64,000 nucleotides of DNA. Origin: Schizochytrium sp. TIO01. Lineage: Eukaryota > Sar > Bigyra > Thraustochytrida > Thraustochytriidae. The translations under genes were made by a program, and so were the position numbers. Below the pieces are notes generated by a model. That model did not search any database. It was not told where the DNA came from and saw nothing but the letters and a program-made list of their open reading frames with translations. Positions 20,224 to 32,937 of the stretch are shown here, one piece after another. How positions within the stretch are numbered: the stretch's first letter is position 1; the number at the start of each line of letters is the position of its first letter. The stretch spans positions 1,384,001 through 1,448,000 of the forward strand of contig SMSO01000036.1 of NCBI GenBank assembly GCA_004764695.1. The letters run 5' to 3'.

Positions 20224-21065
20224 GATGCTGTGTGTATGTTGTATAGTCTATGAATGTGATGTGAGCGAACTCGACAAAGAGAAAAGGCCCAAGCGTAAAT
20301 TGCTTCGGGCACTCGGAATTGTTCGAGATCCGCCGACCGGAAGCTCTGCTTACCGTTTCGGGGACTCGTATCACGCAAGTTCTTCGCGCGAAATTTCTCC
20401 AATGCCGAGTGCAAGGATCAGGAAATCAATACTTTCCTAGTACCCTGTCTGTCTGCGTATTTCGCCAATCAAACAATCCACGTCGGCGCAGTCAAAATCA
20501 TGAGGTTTCCGCATTCATCAGTTAGTTATACTTTTCTCTACCATGCCATTAGGTCTTCTCTCCCCCAAACAAACGAACGAACGAACGAAAAAATAAGCCA
20601 ACAAGAGTCACCCATGCTAGGATCGAGTCTACACTCCTTCACGCGCAAGCCAGCAAGCCACGCAAAGTCCGGGCCAGGCTTCCCTTGCTCTTCCCGTCCC
20701 ACCCTTCACCGTGCACTCACCTCTCCCGTTCCACCTTCGTCGCTGCCTAGCTCTCTCTCAAGTTCACTCGTGTGCCGCGCCACTGGTCTCTCGATTGATT
20801 ACTGATTCGTGTCTGTCTGTACTCTTCTCCGCTCTTGCTCCTTCCCCCTCTTATTTACCTCCTTTCTGGCCTCCTCTACCACTTCCCTACCCGCGCCTAG
20901 TAATCTGCCTACCCTACCACTTCCCTACCCTCCGCTACGCGGTGAGTACTCGCTAGCCATGCCCTACGCACTGCTACCTGGCTCTTCCTTTTCCAAAGTT
21001 TCCTCCTTTTTCTCTCTCTCTTTTCGCTTTCTCTTTCTCCTCTTTCGTTCGTCCGTTCGGAGCTC
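20224..21065. promoter_or_regulatory. Upstream region of the zinc-finger gene, pyrimidine-rich on plus strand
   Basis: The presumed 5' leader and promoter of the minus-strand zinc-finger gene. Much of it is C/T-rich on the plus strand, thus A/G-rich on the sense strand of the gene, and leads into a GAAA tract. Several overlapping open frames of 60-110 codons on the plus strand are low-complexity Ser/Pro/Leu products of this composition and are not called genes. Confidence 0.45.
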
Positions 21066-21067
21066 GT

Positions 21068-21112
<45 letters not shown>
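21066..21112. repeat. (TTTC)n microsatellite
   Basis: About eleven TTTC units on the plus strand (GAAA on the sense strand of the zinc-finger gene), roughly 850 bp upstream of its ATG. A similar sense-strand GAAA tract precedes the gene at the right edge. Confidence 0.9.
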
Positions 21113-21114
<2 letters not shown>

Positions 21115-21520
21115 TCTTTGATGGTCCTCGCCTACTAACTGCCTACCTACCCATCCAACTAACCATCTCAAAAGGAGTTAGTTGTTAGGGAGGCGCAGCA
21201 GAGAGCCTCTCTCTCTTTTCTCCTCTTCATTCACTTTCTTGAAAGAGTGAATTCATTCATTCATTGACTCATTTACTCACTCATCAATGCACGAATTCAT
21301 TCTTCTTTCTTATTAACTACCTCCTCTTCTCCATTCCCAAGAAACAAGAAACGCGCTGTTCCTCTTCTTCTGCTGCTTCTCCGCCTTAATTCTTCACTCA
21401 CATTGTGACGAATGAATCATCAATCAAACAGAACAAACATTCCGCTCGTTCGCGAAAAGGTCAGAGAAGAAGAGGAGGATCGATTGATCGCGAGAAAGAG
21501 GAAAGAACGGGGTTGCGCGT

Positions 21521-21583
21521 GCTTGCTTGCTTGCATGCTTGCTCGCTTGCTCGCCCGCCGAGGCCTGCGGGCGGGCGGGCGGC
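21521..21583. repeat. GCTT/GCTC and GGGC tetranucleotide repeats
   Basis: Imperfect GCTT and GCTC units up to about 21555, followed after a short break by a GGGC run at 21568-21583. A local GC-rich patch inside a mixed region. Confidence 0.75.
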
Positions 21584-21835
21584 GACTTGCTTACTTACCT
21601 TGAGGTTTCCGGTTTGCTTCGCGTGGCGAGGCAGGCGACTTGAGCCTCCTGATGTCTGATTCTGTCTAAGCTAATCCTTCTGCTTGGACTGGGATCACCG
21701 ACCGGATGACTGACGGCGGCTCTCTCTGTGCAGGCTGCACTCGCGTCTTCGTCTCCTCGGGCGGTCTTGGCGAACGAACGAGTTGGAGTTTGACCCGAGT
21801 TGCCAATCCAGATTGAGCCAACAGCGGTGATCGAT

Positions 21836-21866
21836 GTTTGTTTGTTTGTTTGTTTGTTTGTTTGTA
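21836..21866. repeat. (GTTT)n microsatellite
   Basis: Seven GTTT units followed by GTAT units. Open frames crossing it give Cys-Leu-Phe-Val-type low-complexity peptides and are not genes. Confidence 0.9.
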
Positions 21867-21940
21867 TGTATGTGTGGATCGATGGATGGATGATCTCGAG
21901 TCCACGGATCGCCGATCCCTCGCTCCTCCGCTCGACTTAA

Positions 21941-21941
<1 letters not shown>

Positions 21942-21972
<31 letters not shown>

Positions 21973-21988
21973 CGCTGTCGCTGCTGTT
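21942..21988. repeat. (CTG)n trinucleotide repeat
   Basis: About ten CTG units followed by interrupted CTG/TCG units. CTG/CAG tracts form hairpins and are prone to length change. It lies outside any supported gene. Confidence 0.9.
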
Positions 21989-22110
21989 CCCCGCTGCTTC
22001 TGGGTTTGCACGGAGCCGGGCTGGTGTTGCCTCTTCAGACCGTCTGTGCTTTCTGCGTGGGCCGACCTGCGCGACGGCTTGAGCTTTTTGATGTTTGCTG
22101 CGAGTTGAGC

Positions 22111-22138
22111 GATGGATCGATCGATGAGTCGATCCATC
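22111..22138. repeat. 10-bp inverted repeat with 8-nt loop
   Basis: The arms at 22111-22120 (gatggatcga) and 22129-22138 (tcgatccatc) are perfect complements. It is embedded in GATC/GATG-rich sequence, so it may be a by-product of simple repetition. Confidence 0.7.
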
Positions 22139-22229
22139 CACGATCAGTCTCTTTCTTTATGCTGCTTAGGCAGTGGGTAGCAGGTACCTACAGTAGGATT
22201 CCAAATATAATATTCATTAACATTAATAT

Positions 22230-22317
22230 TTGAATTAGAATTCAAATTCAAATTCAAATTCAAATTCAAGTTCAAATTCAAATTCAAGTTCAAATTCACG
22301 TTCAAGTTCAAATTCAA
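22230..22317. repeat. Hexanucleotide (AATTCA)n minisatellite
   Basis: About 14 tandem copies of AATTCA with some AGTTCA and ACGTTC variants. The minus-strand reading gives a poly-(Asn-Leu) open frame, which is an artefact of the 6-bp period. It is not a telomeric repeat type. Confidence 0.9.
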
Positions 22318-22539
22318 ACAACAACTAACAAACAGACAGTGTGAGCGATTCTTTTTATTCAAGACGAAAGAAAGCCTGCTGCCAAATTCTGATTAATTAA
22401 AAGGAAGGAAGCCACTAATGGTCTCCATCATAATAGGAGAAGAAGAAAGAAAGTGTCGAATCATTTCCAAGTCGAAAGAAGTTCCCTTTCAAACAAAGCC
22501 CTTTTCATTTTCATTTGAAAATAAATATAAAAATAAATT

Positions 22540-22572
22540 GATGAATGAGTGAATGAATGAATGAATGAATGA
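22540..22572. repeat. (GAAT)n microsatellite
   Basis: Six to seven GAAT units. It belongs to the same motif family as the larger arrays at 24.2, 42.0 and 51.7 kb. Confidence 0.85.
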
Positions 22573-23818
22573 ACAACTTTTTAGTTTCTTTGGAGTGCTA
22601 AAGTCGGTTTCCAAGAAAGCCCGCTCCGTCGACCTTCGTCTCCGGCGAAACAGTGTCATAAATAAACAATCCTGGGGTTAAAAGAGGGACTTTGTTGGTG
22701 GAAAGCAATTCACTCTTTTATTATTATTTTGGAGTAACCAGGTGAACAGATGAATTTATTTAAAATAGGTGAATAGACCAATACCCTTTTTCTTTCGACT
22801 TTGTTGAAAAATAACAGGAATGAAGGAAGAAGCTTTGGGCAGTCTCTCTCTCTCTCTTCGAGTTGGTTGAAAAGCAGGCAGCAAAGAAAAAAAAAAAAAC
22901 AAAGAACAATTAATTAAAACAACTCAACACGGCAGGACCCTCTCTTTATATATTTTAAAAAATTCCTTTCATCCATCCATCCCTCAATCCATCCATCCAT
23001 ACTACGTTCCTGGCGCATCGTTCCCAGTAGCTATGTGCTCGTGCCTCGCACAAACCGCGTAGAAATGCAGGAATCGCTTGGTAAGTCTGCGAGTTCCTTC
23101 CTTGCCCTTCCCTGGGTGGCCTGGCTCCTTCCTTTCGGAGAGGGTCAGCGACAGGATCGTCCCATCTTTGCTCGCGCCTGCTTTCCTCCATCTTCTGCGG
23201 CACGAGCAACTGATCGCACTCCCGCCACGGCTTTCTGCGCAATCGCTTCTTTTCCGTCTATATTCCTCGATTTCACTTTCTCGTTTCATTTTTTAAAATA
23301 TCCTTTTCGTTTAAATTCAAATGGAGTAATCGCAAAAATAGCAGTTCAACTTTAAAAGGCTTGATTGATGAGCAAACTTAGTTACCAACCTTTGATGTGG
23401 TCAATTTTCTTTTAACTAAAATGCTTTTTGTTTTAATGCGAAACAAAAAGTAATGTTTTCCGACTGCTTCTTAATTTGGATGAATGAAAGAATAGCTCGC
23501 AGCGCGAAGAAAACCCTTTGGAGAAGGTTAGAAAGGAGAGAACGAAACGTTGGAGCGCAGTGAGAGTATAGCCTCTCTCACTTCCTACCCTCGTCCTCGC
23601 TGCTTCCCCGTCTCGCCACTCGGAGACCTTCTGCCCACTAAGAAGAGCTTTCCGTAAGCTTTTATCATCTCTCCTTGAAACGAACTCTTTCTCTGTAATT
23701 TTTACGATTATTATCATCACCAATAATAATAATATTTGTTTATTTAAAAAATTATTTATATTATCAAATATTGTTAAATATTGTTAATTATAGCTCCCTC
23801 GCTCCCTCAGTGTCTGTC
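22573..23818. other. Gene-free stretch, mixed composition
   Basis: No supported gene. Holds a short TC run near 22843, a poly-A stretch near 22888, CATC repeats at about 22972-23000 and a GC-richer island at 23000-23280 with overlapping frames on both strands that carry no motif. Confidence 0.45.
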
Positions 23819-23882
23819 TTTGTTTGTTTGTTTCTATTTGTTTGTTTATTTATTTGTTTGTTTATTGGTTTGTTTGTTTATT
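23819..23882. repeat. (GTTT/ATTT)n microsatellite
   Basis: An interrupted array of GTTT and ATTT units. Predicted peptides are Leu/Phe/Cys/Val repeats and are rejected as coding. Confidence 0.9.
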
Positions 23883-24192
23883 TCTTCTTTCCAATATCGC
23901 GCTACGAGCGAAAACTTGGGGCCGAAAGGAGGCGCTCAAGCCGGTGGATTGTTCGTGGCGCTGCTCGCAAAGCCCTTCTCAGCGCCGAAGCCGGCCGCCC
24001 GGAAGACGAACTGCACATGCCACAATGCAGCCGGCGCAGCCGAGAGAATCTCTCTTGCAACAGGAAGACAGCCAGCCTCGAGCCCAAAGCACGCGAAGAG
24101 GCGTCGAAGGAGCTACGATATGCATTGCACATGACATTATTGAGAGGGATTACAGTGCTTTCCTTTCTGTGGTCCTGCTCTCTTTTTTTGCT

Positions 24193-24345
24193 TGAATGAA
24201 TGAATGAATGAATGAATGAATGAATGAATGATTGTAATCGAATGAATGAATAAATGATCGATTGTAATTGAATGAACGAACGATCGATTGTAATCGAATG
24301 AATGAACGAACGAACGAACGAACGAATAAACGAATGAATAAATAC
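24193..24345. repeat. Compound (GAAT)n/(GAAC)n array with a nested longer unit
   Basis: Starts as pure GAAT units, then three copies of a longer unit beginning GATTGTAAT(C/T)GAATGAA at about 24230, 24260 and 24286, and ends in (CGAA)n. The longer unit shows that a block containing both motifs was itself duplicated. Confidence 0.85.
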
Positions 24346-25908
24346 CTTTACCCAATATACATTTGGCTTTACTCAACTTTGTCTGATTCTGATTGCAAGA
24401 AGTCAAAGAAGCGAAGAGGGAAGGACATGGATGATTGCAACCGCAGTTGGAAAAGCAAACAGGTACCTGCCATGGCTACTGTTTTTGCTGTTTGGCCGTG
24501 GCGATCGCAATAGACCTCGCGGAAAGAGCGCCAACGGACTGAATTTTCTTCAGCGCGGGGGCTTTGAAGTAATAAAGGGAGGAGGCAGCGAGATTTACTC
24601 AGTGTTTCGGAGAGACCGCTCACTGACCGCGCAAGACAGAAACAGCATTCTCACGAAGCATTCGCGAAACTACTGACCTCGGTTTTCGTCTTCTTCAGTG
24701 ATGTTTGTTTTGAAACGCCACAGTCAATGTCTTCGAGCGGAATTCCCTGATTTTCAAGAGAAGAAAGAACTGAGAAGCGCTCAAACTACGAGGAAGCCTT
24801 TTCGATTCATTTTTTTCATGTTTGTTTGTTTGTTTGTTTATTTGTTTGTCATTTCTTGATTTGATCTTTTATTATTTTAAAATTACGAGTTGATAAAGCG
24901 TTTTCAGCCTGACGATCTCTATACTTTGAAAAACTATAAACTACTTCTATGAACATTATATTATGGATCACTTAAAAAGCGACACTCTTTTATTTATAAT
25001 TGAAAAGAAGAAAGCTTTGGTTTGTTTGGGTCCTTTCACATCGGCTTAACTTTCCTGTGGGAATCTGTTCACGTGAAGGACTAAATTTGATGAGAGTTTC
25101 TTCAGTTTCAAAGGAAAGGAGAAGAAGGAGAAGAGGAGAAGAGAAAGTGAGGATCTATAATTCCATGCATGCCGAGTCCAAAGCAGCTGAGAAGAAGACC
25201 ACACCATCCAGGATGGTGCGCCTCTGACACGGACCGTGCAGACCACCGTGTTTAGGACATCTCGCACGTGTGTCTCACATCTTCACCTCATGTGCAGTCT
25301 CAGACCTGCACGCATTTCTTCGAGCTCACTTGAAGGTCCAGTTCTCAGGTGGTTCAATTACAATTGTATAAATGCACTCATGACAGTCACTTACTAAGAG
25401 GTATGTATGTATATATGTATGCCAGCCAGCCTGCCTGCCAAGACAAAAGCGCACTCGCACTTTACTTTTTAATTTTCATAGCAATGCGAAGATTGCCGGG
25501 CCCGCGGGAAGCATACGAGTTCTTCAGCTCTGGAATATTGTGTGATCGAAGGCGAATTGAGCGCAGCGGTCCCATAGCTTGAAAGGTTTGAGGTGGACTC
25601 TTCAATGCCCAGCGACTTTTATCTATCGAAAGAGGCGTATCCCATTATAGCTATATACAGCCGAAGTTACATACTGGATAGCTGGGACCTTTGGGCTACA
25701 TAATTTTCATTTCATTTTAAACATTAACATTAAACATCTTTAAATGGAGTGTAAAGACTTTTGCATTCATAAACTTTGCTTAAATACTATGTTAAATATG
25801 TGAACTTCAATCCCGTGAGAGAGTTTCCTGCTCAAAACTCAAAAGAAGAGGTAGGTCATTTAGCTAAGACTCCATCTATTCCCCCAGACGACACTATTTT
25901 ATTGGTTT
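24346..25908. other. Gene-free stretch
   Basis: No supported gene. Includes a (GTTT)n run at about 24819-24848 and a purine-rich GAAGGAGAAG tract near 25115-25150. Open frames of 60-85 codons on both strands show no motif. Confidence 0.45.
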
Positions 25909-25964
25909 GAAATAAATAAATAAATAAATAAATAATGAAATAATGAAATAATGAAATAAATAAA
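25909..25964. repeat. (AAAT)n with (GAAATAAT)n variant
   Basis: Six AAAT units followed by three GAAATAAT-type units in an AT-rich region. Confidence 0.85.
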
Positions 25965-27195
25965 AGGGATAACGGTTCCTTAGCGTTCCTCACTTTCTGC
26001 ATTTGCGACGCGCGTGCTCAGCGACACAGGGAGGCTCCTTGCTCTTGCTGCCTTCGCCATAGTTTGTTGTCATTTCCACTTTTTTAATTTTACCTTTAAT
26101 CTCTCCATCACCTACCACTAGCATGGAGTATGGCAATTCTTTTTATTGCCCATTCTTTTCTTCTTGTGTGGGTATTTTTCAATTGAAAGAATAGATCAAG
26201 AAGAAAATAAAACACAACATAAGTTTGAAACTGCCTTCAGCACATTCACAGTAAAAGTTTTTTTGGTTTTTTACAAAGAATATATATATGTAACATAAAA
26301 ATGGTTATAATAAAAAGGGTTCTAACATGGGAGATATGGAGACCAGTGGATATGTAGTGTGGGAAATAGAATGCTCGAAGCGCGATCTGAGTTATCGCAA
26401 AGTAGTTCTTAAAGCTCAAACTGCTTATCGAGACTTTGCATTCAGTGCTTCGATCTTTTCGCCCCTCTAGTAGACTCCTTTCTTCAACGTAATGACAAAA
26501 ATTAAAGATCCTTCATCCGAAGCTTCGACGATTCCAAAGGACTAATCAGGTGATTGATTTTGATGCCAGGTGAAACGGAGATGACCCTTCCTTTCAAGTT
26601 GCTAGTAGATTTCCGACTCTCATGGAAAACGCTAGCTAGGGCTAGCACGATGAACGTATTCCTGCTCGTTCTCTCATGTACCGGTGGGAGCAAGGAGTTC
26701 TCTTCCGATTCCGCAAGAAACAGACCAGGATAAAGATCCCTTCATCTATAGATTTAAAGTTTTTAGAAGGAAAATTGGAAATAGTTTTTCCTTGGAGATC
26801 AAAACATTTTTCATGTCTTAAGTGGAATTTCGCTCTTTAGTTTTTAGATTCAATGATTTTGTTGAGGCACGAAAATGAGGATTTCTGTGATCTTTTCTTG
26901 GCCAAAGGCAGCCCAATCATATGAAAGTCTGCTCAACAGCGCTGCTCGCGAAGCGCACATGCCGAAGCACGTGTTTACTTTTTGTTGCAGAATTGAATAG
27001 CAAGCTTAGTCCAAGAGATGAGGAGCTTTCACACGCACACAATATTTCAATTCTCAAGGTCGGCAAGTAGCGTATCTCTTCTTGGCAGTGGCCAAATGAT
27101 TGGTTTGATAGAATTTGGTTGTGAAGTGATGAGACTTCTTGCGCTATTTGATGTCATGCACAACTTGAGGAGAGCGCTTAAGTGCAATGAGGTCG

Positions 27196-27270
27196 CATTG
27201 TATTGAATTGTATTGAATTGTATTGTATTAAATTAAATCAAATTGAGTTGCATTGAATTAAATTGGGTTG
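27196..27270. repeat. Degenerate pentanucleotide array, 15 units in register
   Basis: Fifteen consecutive 5-mers of the form (C/T/A)ATTG or AATTA, all in one register: CATTG, TATTG, AATTG and so on. After 27271 the register shifts by one and fades by about 27300. It has the same period and core as the pentamer array at 60971-61165. Confidence 0.8.
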
Positions 27271-28619
27271 TGTGAATTGAGCTGCATTGATTCATATTGG
27301 ACCAAATGGCTGGATTGAACTCATTCATATACGAAGAGGCTTGCTTGCGGCGAGGAGTGTGCTGAGAATGGCGGATGAGAATCAAGTGCTGGTAATGTGC
27401 CAAAGGAGAAGCACCTTGGAAGCAACTTGGCGGTGATCCGCCTGTGCCAGCGTGCTTCTGTCGAGGTTTATAGAATAGCGCGAAAATTGAGAACACAGCT
27501 GGATAGCATGATCTATCGCACTTCAGATTTGAGGAAAACAAATGTGTGTATTCAATGAAATAAGGAAAGGTCAGGTAATCGTAACACAGAAGGTCTTCTT
27601 CTCCGAATGAATTTAGTTGCGAAAATAAATCTCAGATGTTTTCGACAGAGTGCCGAGGCTTCGCGCCTCTGCGCTGCCTCGGAATGAGCTCTGGACTCGC
27701 TCCGCGGGCTGTCAGTTCTTCTTCTTCCTCTTCTTCACATTACCTCAAAGGCAGTCTTTTGCCCTGGAACATTGCTTTAGTGTAAGTGGCTATCCTTGCC
27801 TACACAGGTCCTATGTTTTTGTTTCCATATTTTATCTTTTTCAATCTTAAAAGAAAGAAAGAAAATAAATAAATAAAAATTAAACATAAGAAGGCAAGCT
27901 TATGATGGGGTACTTACTCGCGATTGGGGGGAAACTTGCCGACCTCAGTGTCACCTCTCCGACTGACGACTTATGTTCGCAACGCTGCCTTTAAGCCTGG
28001 TTGCACCTGCTACTGCTGCTGCCGCTGCCTTAGTTCCAACCCGAGCGAGCCGGTAGGAGCAGTAGAGAGTCGGCGGAGACGAGCAAGCACGAGCAAGCGC
28101 CCACCGCCAAATTTTACAATTCCACATTACTTCCATCGCCTTTCACCCATAACCTCTTTATTACCTTCTGTGTTTGTTTCCATTCAGGTTTTTAATTTTA
28201 TAAAAGGCCAGGTGCTACATAGGAGTTCCTAGAGGAATAAGTAGAAGGGGATCGCAAATTACAATCCATCGAAAAAAAGCCTGCTCTGCACCACAGAAAC
28301 GCAAGACACATTTGCTGAGCTTACAGCCCAGATTTATTCACCCATTTGGAGCGAGCCACGAAAAGAAGGCTGACCACGCACCGCTTGCTTGCTGGCATTT
28401 TATTTGCGCATTCGCTTCAGCTCGCTTGATTGCTCAGGATGTGCGTGTGTTTATGTATAAGTTTGTAGGTTTGCTGTTTGTCTGTTTGCCAGTCGGCACG
28501 GAAAGCGGAGGGTTCATAGACACGGTTTGCGCTGCGGGAAAGGGCTGAGAGGGAACTATGCGGGCTCAGCTTTCCACACAGAAGCTGAGTCAAAGCTGCA
28601 GCTTGAGACCATGGAGCTA
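27271..28619. other. Gene-free stretch with GC-richer island
   Basis: No supported gene. It contains a 7-bp inverted repeat at 27653-27659 with 27676-27682 and a run of overlapping short frames around 27.9-28.6 kb on both strands without recognisable motifs. Confidence 0.4.
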
Positions 28620-28644
28620 ACTGCGACTGGGTCCGCATCGCAGT
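28620..28644. repeat. 7-bp inverted repeat with 11-nt loop
   Basis: The arms actgcga (28620-28626) and tcgcagt (28638-28644) are perfect complements, about 100 bp upstream of a perfect 28-bp palindrome. It is weak alone but part of a cluster of dyad symmetry. Confidence 0.6.
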
Positions 28645-28748
28645 TTGGGCGTAGCGCAGAGGCGATGCTACGGAGAATCGTGCGATTGGAATTAGATTAT
28701 CGCAGATGATGTCTTTAGAATCCATTTGGTGCAAAAAGTCGAGAAAGT

Positions 28749-28776
28749 TTCGCCAGCTTTGGCCAAAGCTGGCGAA
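28749..28776. repeat. Perfect 28-bp palindrome
   Basis: The sequence reads identically on both strands over 28 bp with no spacer: left arm ttcgccagctttgg, centre GG|CC at 28762/28763. Chance expectation for such a palindrome in 64 kb is well below one in a thousand. Further CGCCAG words follow at about 28789 and 28808. It could be a dimeric protein site, a cruciform-forming element or an insertion footprint. Confidence 0.95.
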
Positions 28777-31700
28777 TTTAAAGCGATACGCCAGAAACCT
28801 CGGACCATCGCCAGCAGCAAAGGCACTCGGATTGCAAGCTGGAGCTCGCTTGCGAATACTGCGTCGACTTGGACGCTGCCTGCAACGCCGATGGCACTGC
28901 GTTGAGTAGCAGCGTTGAGGGAGGCGATACTTTCTTGTGTACGATTATTTGAAGATGGTCCTCGAATGATTGATCATGAACAAGCGTGACCTTTTCAATA
29001 GAAAGAGTTTTTGAAGTTGATCAAATTACTACATGAGGATGGGAAATGGCTGCAGGAGGAAAATCAAGTGATCACCTTGGAAATGATGTAGTCTAGCCCT
29101 CTGGAAGCCAAAACCGGGAGGGCCATAGACTATCTTGGGCTATCTCAACCTCAATACAAGCAACTAATTGGCTTTCTCTTTTGATGCATCATTTATCAAA
29201 CATTCACTTAAGCAATAAGAGACAGCCACGTCTAATTCACCGGTACAGTACTCTAAGCCTGAAAGAAAACCATAAAAGTAAACTCAAGGCTTATAAAGGC
29301 AACACCGTCTTTAAAAACTCTCCTGGGATTGAATAACGACAGAGTTCGCACCTTCATCCTCCTTCTCACTTTCTAGTGAGACTCTTTCGTTAGCAGAATG
29401 GATTATTTTCTTTAACTATCTTTAGGTATAATATGTACACATATTTATTATAACTACTACTATTAAATGATTAAAATGTAATAAAGTTTAATACTGACTT
29501 TTACTATATCATATGTGTCTCATATGAGTAGTAATAGTAAAACAGAAATCTTCTCACTGGTCCCACGACCCTAAAATGTGCTTATCTATGTTATTACCTT
29601 CCCAAATTGATATAAATTATTTCGTCGTATCAATTATTTTAAAAGCGTTTTTTTTTTTGCGTGTCATAAGGGTTTTTAGTATCAGCTCAATAAATCAAGG
29701 TGACGATGATAGCCACCACCCAGCCACGACGATAGGGACATTCAGGTACGGACAAAACGTTGGAGGAATTCTGATTGCTGGTTAGCTGCCTGATTTAATT
29801 AAGGCAAGATCAACCGGGCGACTTATCGAGTTGTTTGTCCAACTGCTTGAAATATGGATTAGTGAAATTCAACGCTTCTTCAATCAGTCTTCAATTAGTC
29901 AGAAACAATACCACCAAGTACGCCCCGCTGATATGGCTGATGACGCTTTTGGCAATGCCAATAAATCGTCAGACATGCACTGACTATCCTGGCAGACGCC
30001 TTGGCCGTCCGAACTTTGCAACCAGCCGGTGTCAGTGTTTTGCGTCACCTTTCTGATCGTGACAATTCAGAGTGAGCCGCTTTCAACCTTCACGCGATCA
30101 CCGATTGTTACAACCCAACCCACTTTGTAAGCCCTCAATTAACAATTGCGAGCCCACTTACTCAGCCAAACCATCCTTGGTCGAGCAAACATAGGGAGAT
30201 GCTACGGCTGAGGATGACTCGATGCGGGAAGGTTGACAGTGACATATATACCTGCCAGAAAATCGGCGAAAACAATGGCGTAAGGCCCAAGGTCTCTGCC
30301 AAAAGTAGCATGACCTACCCGCGAACTCAGAATTCATTAGTCGCATCATCGAAGCGTACAGAATAGTCCTTGAGTCTTCCTCCTTACTGCCCACCTACAG
30401 CTAGTTCCTACATGGCCTATTCTCGCGTATGCTCCACAAGAATCCACTGTTGTTGATGGAAGGTTAGATTAGCTCAAGGTCTGACTTTGCAAACAAACTA
30501 AATCGTGGCAATGCCATGGAGGCTTTGTCGTTTTTTGATATCCTGCCAAAATGGCAGGGGATTCGATTATGATTTAAACTGGCAGATCAAATACCTCCCC
30601 AACGTAATGGAGAAAACCAATATAATCCTCGTGTTTGATTGCGTAGTGTGGAAAAGAATAAGTGAATGCCTCTTCATCAAAACCTTGCCTGTATGTCATA
30701 TTCGATGGTGAAATTAAAATTGCAATTTATTTTTCTAAATTAATCAGACTCGCCCCTATGATTGAATTTGGAAACTCACTACTTGTCACTGCATGTTATG
30801 CAATCCAGCAATTCTATAGTTTTGATCGTGTCTGCTGCTCTTTCGACTTCAAACGATGCATTGCATTGGCTTTTTTGGCATAGATAGAGTGAACGACCTA
30901 TCCATTATGTGCCTCATAATCGCGTAACTTCCTACCTCCTAGTATTTGTTCAAAGTACGAATAGAGTGACCCCATCACCGTGCCTATCATTACTACTACT
31001 TCTGATTACACTATTCTGTCTCTATACATAGAAGGTTTCTGCTTGCGCAAAGCACTGCCTCCATTGCGCCGCCAATCTCGCCTCGTTCTGCCTGCAATGG
31101 CTTAGATGGAAGTTAGAGAGTCCCTCTTATCCTCGCTGAAAGTTTTGAACTTCTTTAATTTTGGAAGGGGAAAGTATGTTTTTTGAATGAGGTGTCCCGT
31201 CAAACGAAATAAATAAAAATTTAAAGCTTTTTGGAACAGCTATCCTACTTCTAGCTCTTTTATTTGAATATTAGTTCTTTCTTTCTAGCTTGGTTGTCTT
31301 TCTTTATTTGTTTTGTTTATTGAAAGCATATTAGAAAATGGAAGAAACTTATCAGGAGCTCATGAAAGTTTTTTCATCTACTTTTAGGAGTAGGTAGGTA
31401 GGTAGGTAGGAAGGTATTTATTAAAATAAAATAAATATAAGGTAACTTATTTTAAAATAGTTTATTATTATTTTATTATTGTTACTATTATTATTAAAAT
31501 AAAATAAAATTAATAAGCTAGTGGATTTCGGATTTTTGTTGATTGCTTTCTCCTTTGACTAATTTTAACCTTCCGGTTGCGCGGTTGCTTTCGTTTGCAA
31601 CCTCTGTAAGATTTTTAAAAAGAAATACGCCAGAACATGACGAAAACGCAGCAATTCAGAGATACTCACACTAAGCCATGAGTCCAGACGGATAGGTGGC

Positions 31701-32937
31701 AACTTAACAGTTTGGTTCCGGTGTCTCGGCTTGCAAGCTAGATCCAAGTAGTTTAACAGTGATAATAGAAGGCTTACAGTGCTCATCTCAAACAAGGGAG
31801 ACCCCGGAGTCATTAGAGTACTCTGTATGTGTTCGAATACCCCGCTCGTCGTCACAGCAGTTACAGTAGGTACCTATATACTCAGCTAGCCTGCGCATTG
31901 AAGTTCCATGCGTTGAACTTTTTCCATTGCTGAGCTGACCAACACTGTCAACAAAGAGTTGGATTGATCGAAATATGATGGGACTTAGTCACACCACAGC
32001 CCCTGATTTTGCAACATTCTCAGCAACAGTTTCCAAACTAACCACTCAGAACCAGAGCAAGAGAAATGCAAAATTTATTATGCTGTCATTAAAGGTTCAA
32101 ACATACCTTGTAATCACATTTTGATGAAGGAAAAGAACCCAGAGGAATGAGGTTATAAGAACCATTCTAAATCTTAGGAACCAAACTCAAGTGAGGGATG
32201 ATTGGTTGAGTGGAATGGACTCTGAAGTGAGCCATCGTCAAAAGAAACACTTGGGATACCGATGTATGCGCTGACTAACACCTGGAGGGTGATTTGAGGA
32301 CGAAGGTGTCATTTACAGCCTCTAATATTATAAGGGACTTCTCCACTTTAAAGCTTGAACTGCTGCCTTTATTTAATATCTATATTATAACTCAACTATT
32401 GGCCAAAAGTTGGATTCAATTCACTACTACATTTGATGACTTTAGGAAAACTACAATCCTGGCACGCAATTGTTGATTCTTTCTTTGCAGTACTTTGCAG
32501 TACTAGAACGCAACCCAAACAGGTTAACATTTTAACACTAGCAGGAGACAGCTTTATGCCTCTACGAGTGGATGAGTGTTAGACAACCACTCTGTCAGCA
32601 ATGTGTGCTTTGCTTGCTTACCAAAGAACCATCATACTCGGAAGTACTACCTAATACGCACCTGATTTGTAAAATAAATTTCCTTACCATCCTTTTTATA
32701 CACATTTTTCAATGTTATGGACTAAACCATAATGATGAGACGAACATCATTGAAGAACCGGACGGAATGCTCCGCAACACACTTCGAAGTTTAAGGTTCA
32801 CTCGCCGCGCGTGAGAGTAACCTACGTACTTTCAGAGTAAGTAAGAATACCCGCGGTGACGACGAGAGTGTGTATCCCCTTCTTCGAGCGAGCGAGTCAT
32901 CCAGGTCAAATTGAAGGATTTTGCAGACTGCCTATGA
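28777..32937. other. Gene-free stretch, mostly AT-rich
   Basis: No supported gene over about 4.2 kb. It includes (TAGG)n at about 31391-31412, (AATA)-type runs at about 31420-31510 and a small inverted repeat at 31061-31067 with 31094-31100. Open frames of 60-96 codons (for example 29576-29785, 30505-30711 and 31565-31855 on the minus strand) have no recognisable motif. Confidence 0.4.

Noticed and set aside
31825-31850. A TTCGAAT word suggesting a tRNA T-loop
   Set aside because: The flanking bases cannot form the T-stem and there is no cloverleaf around it.
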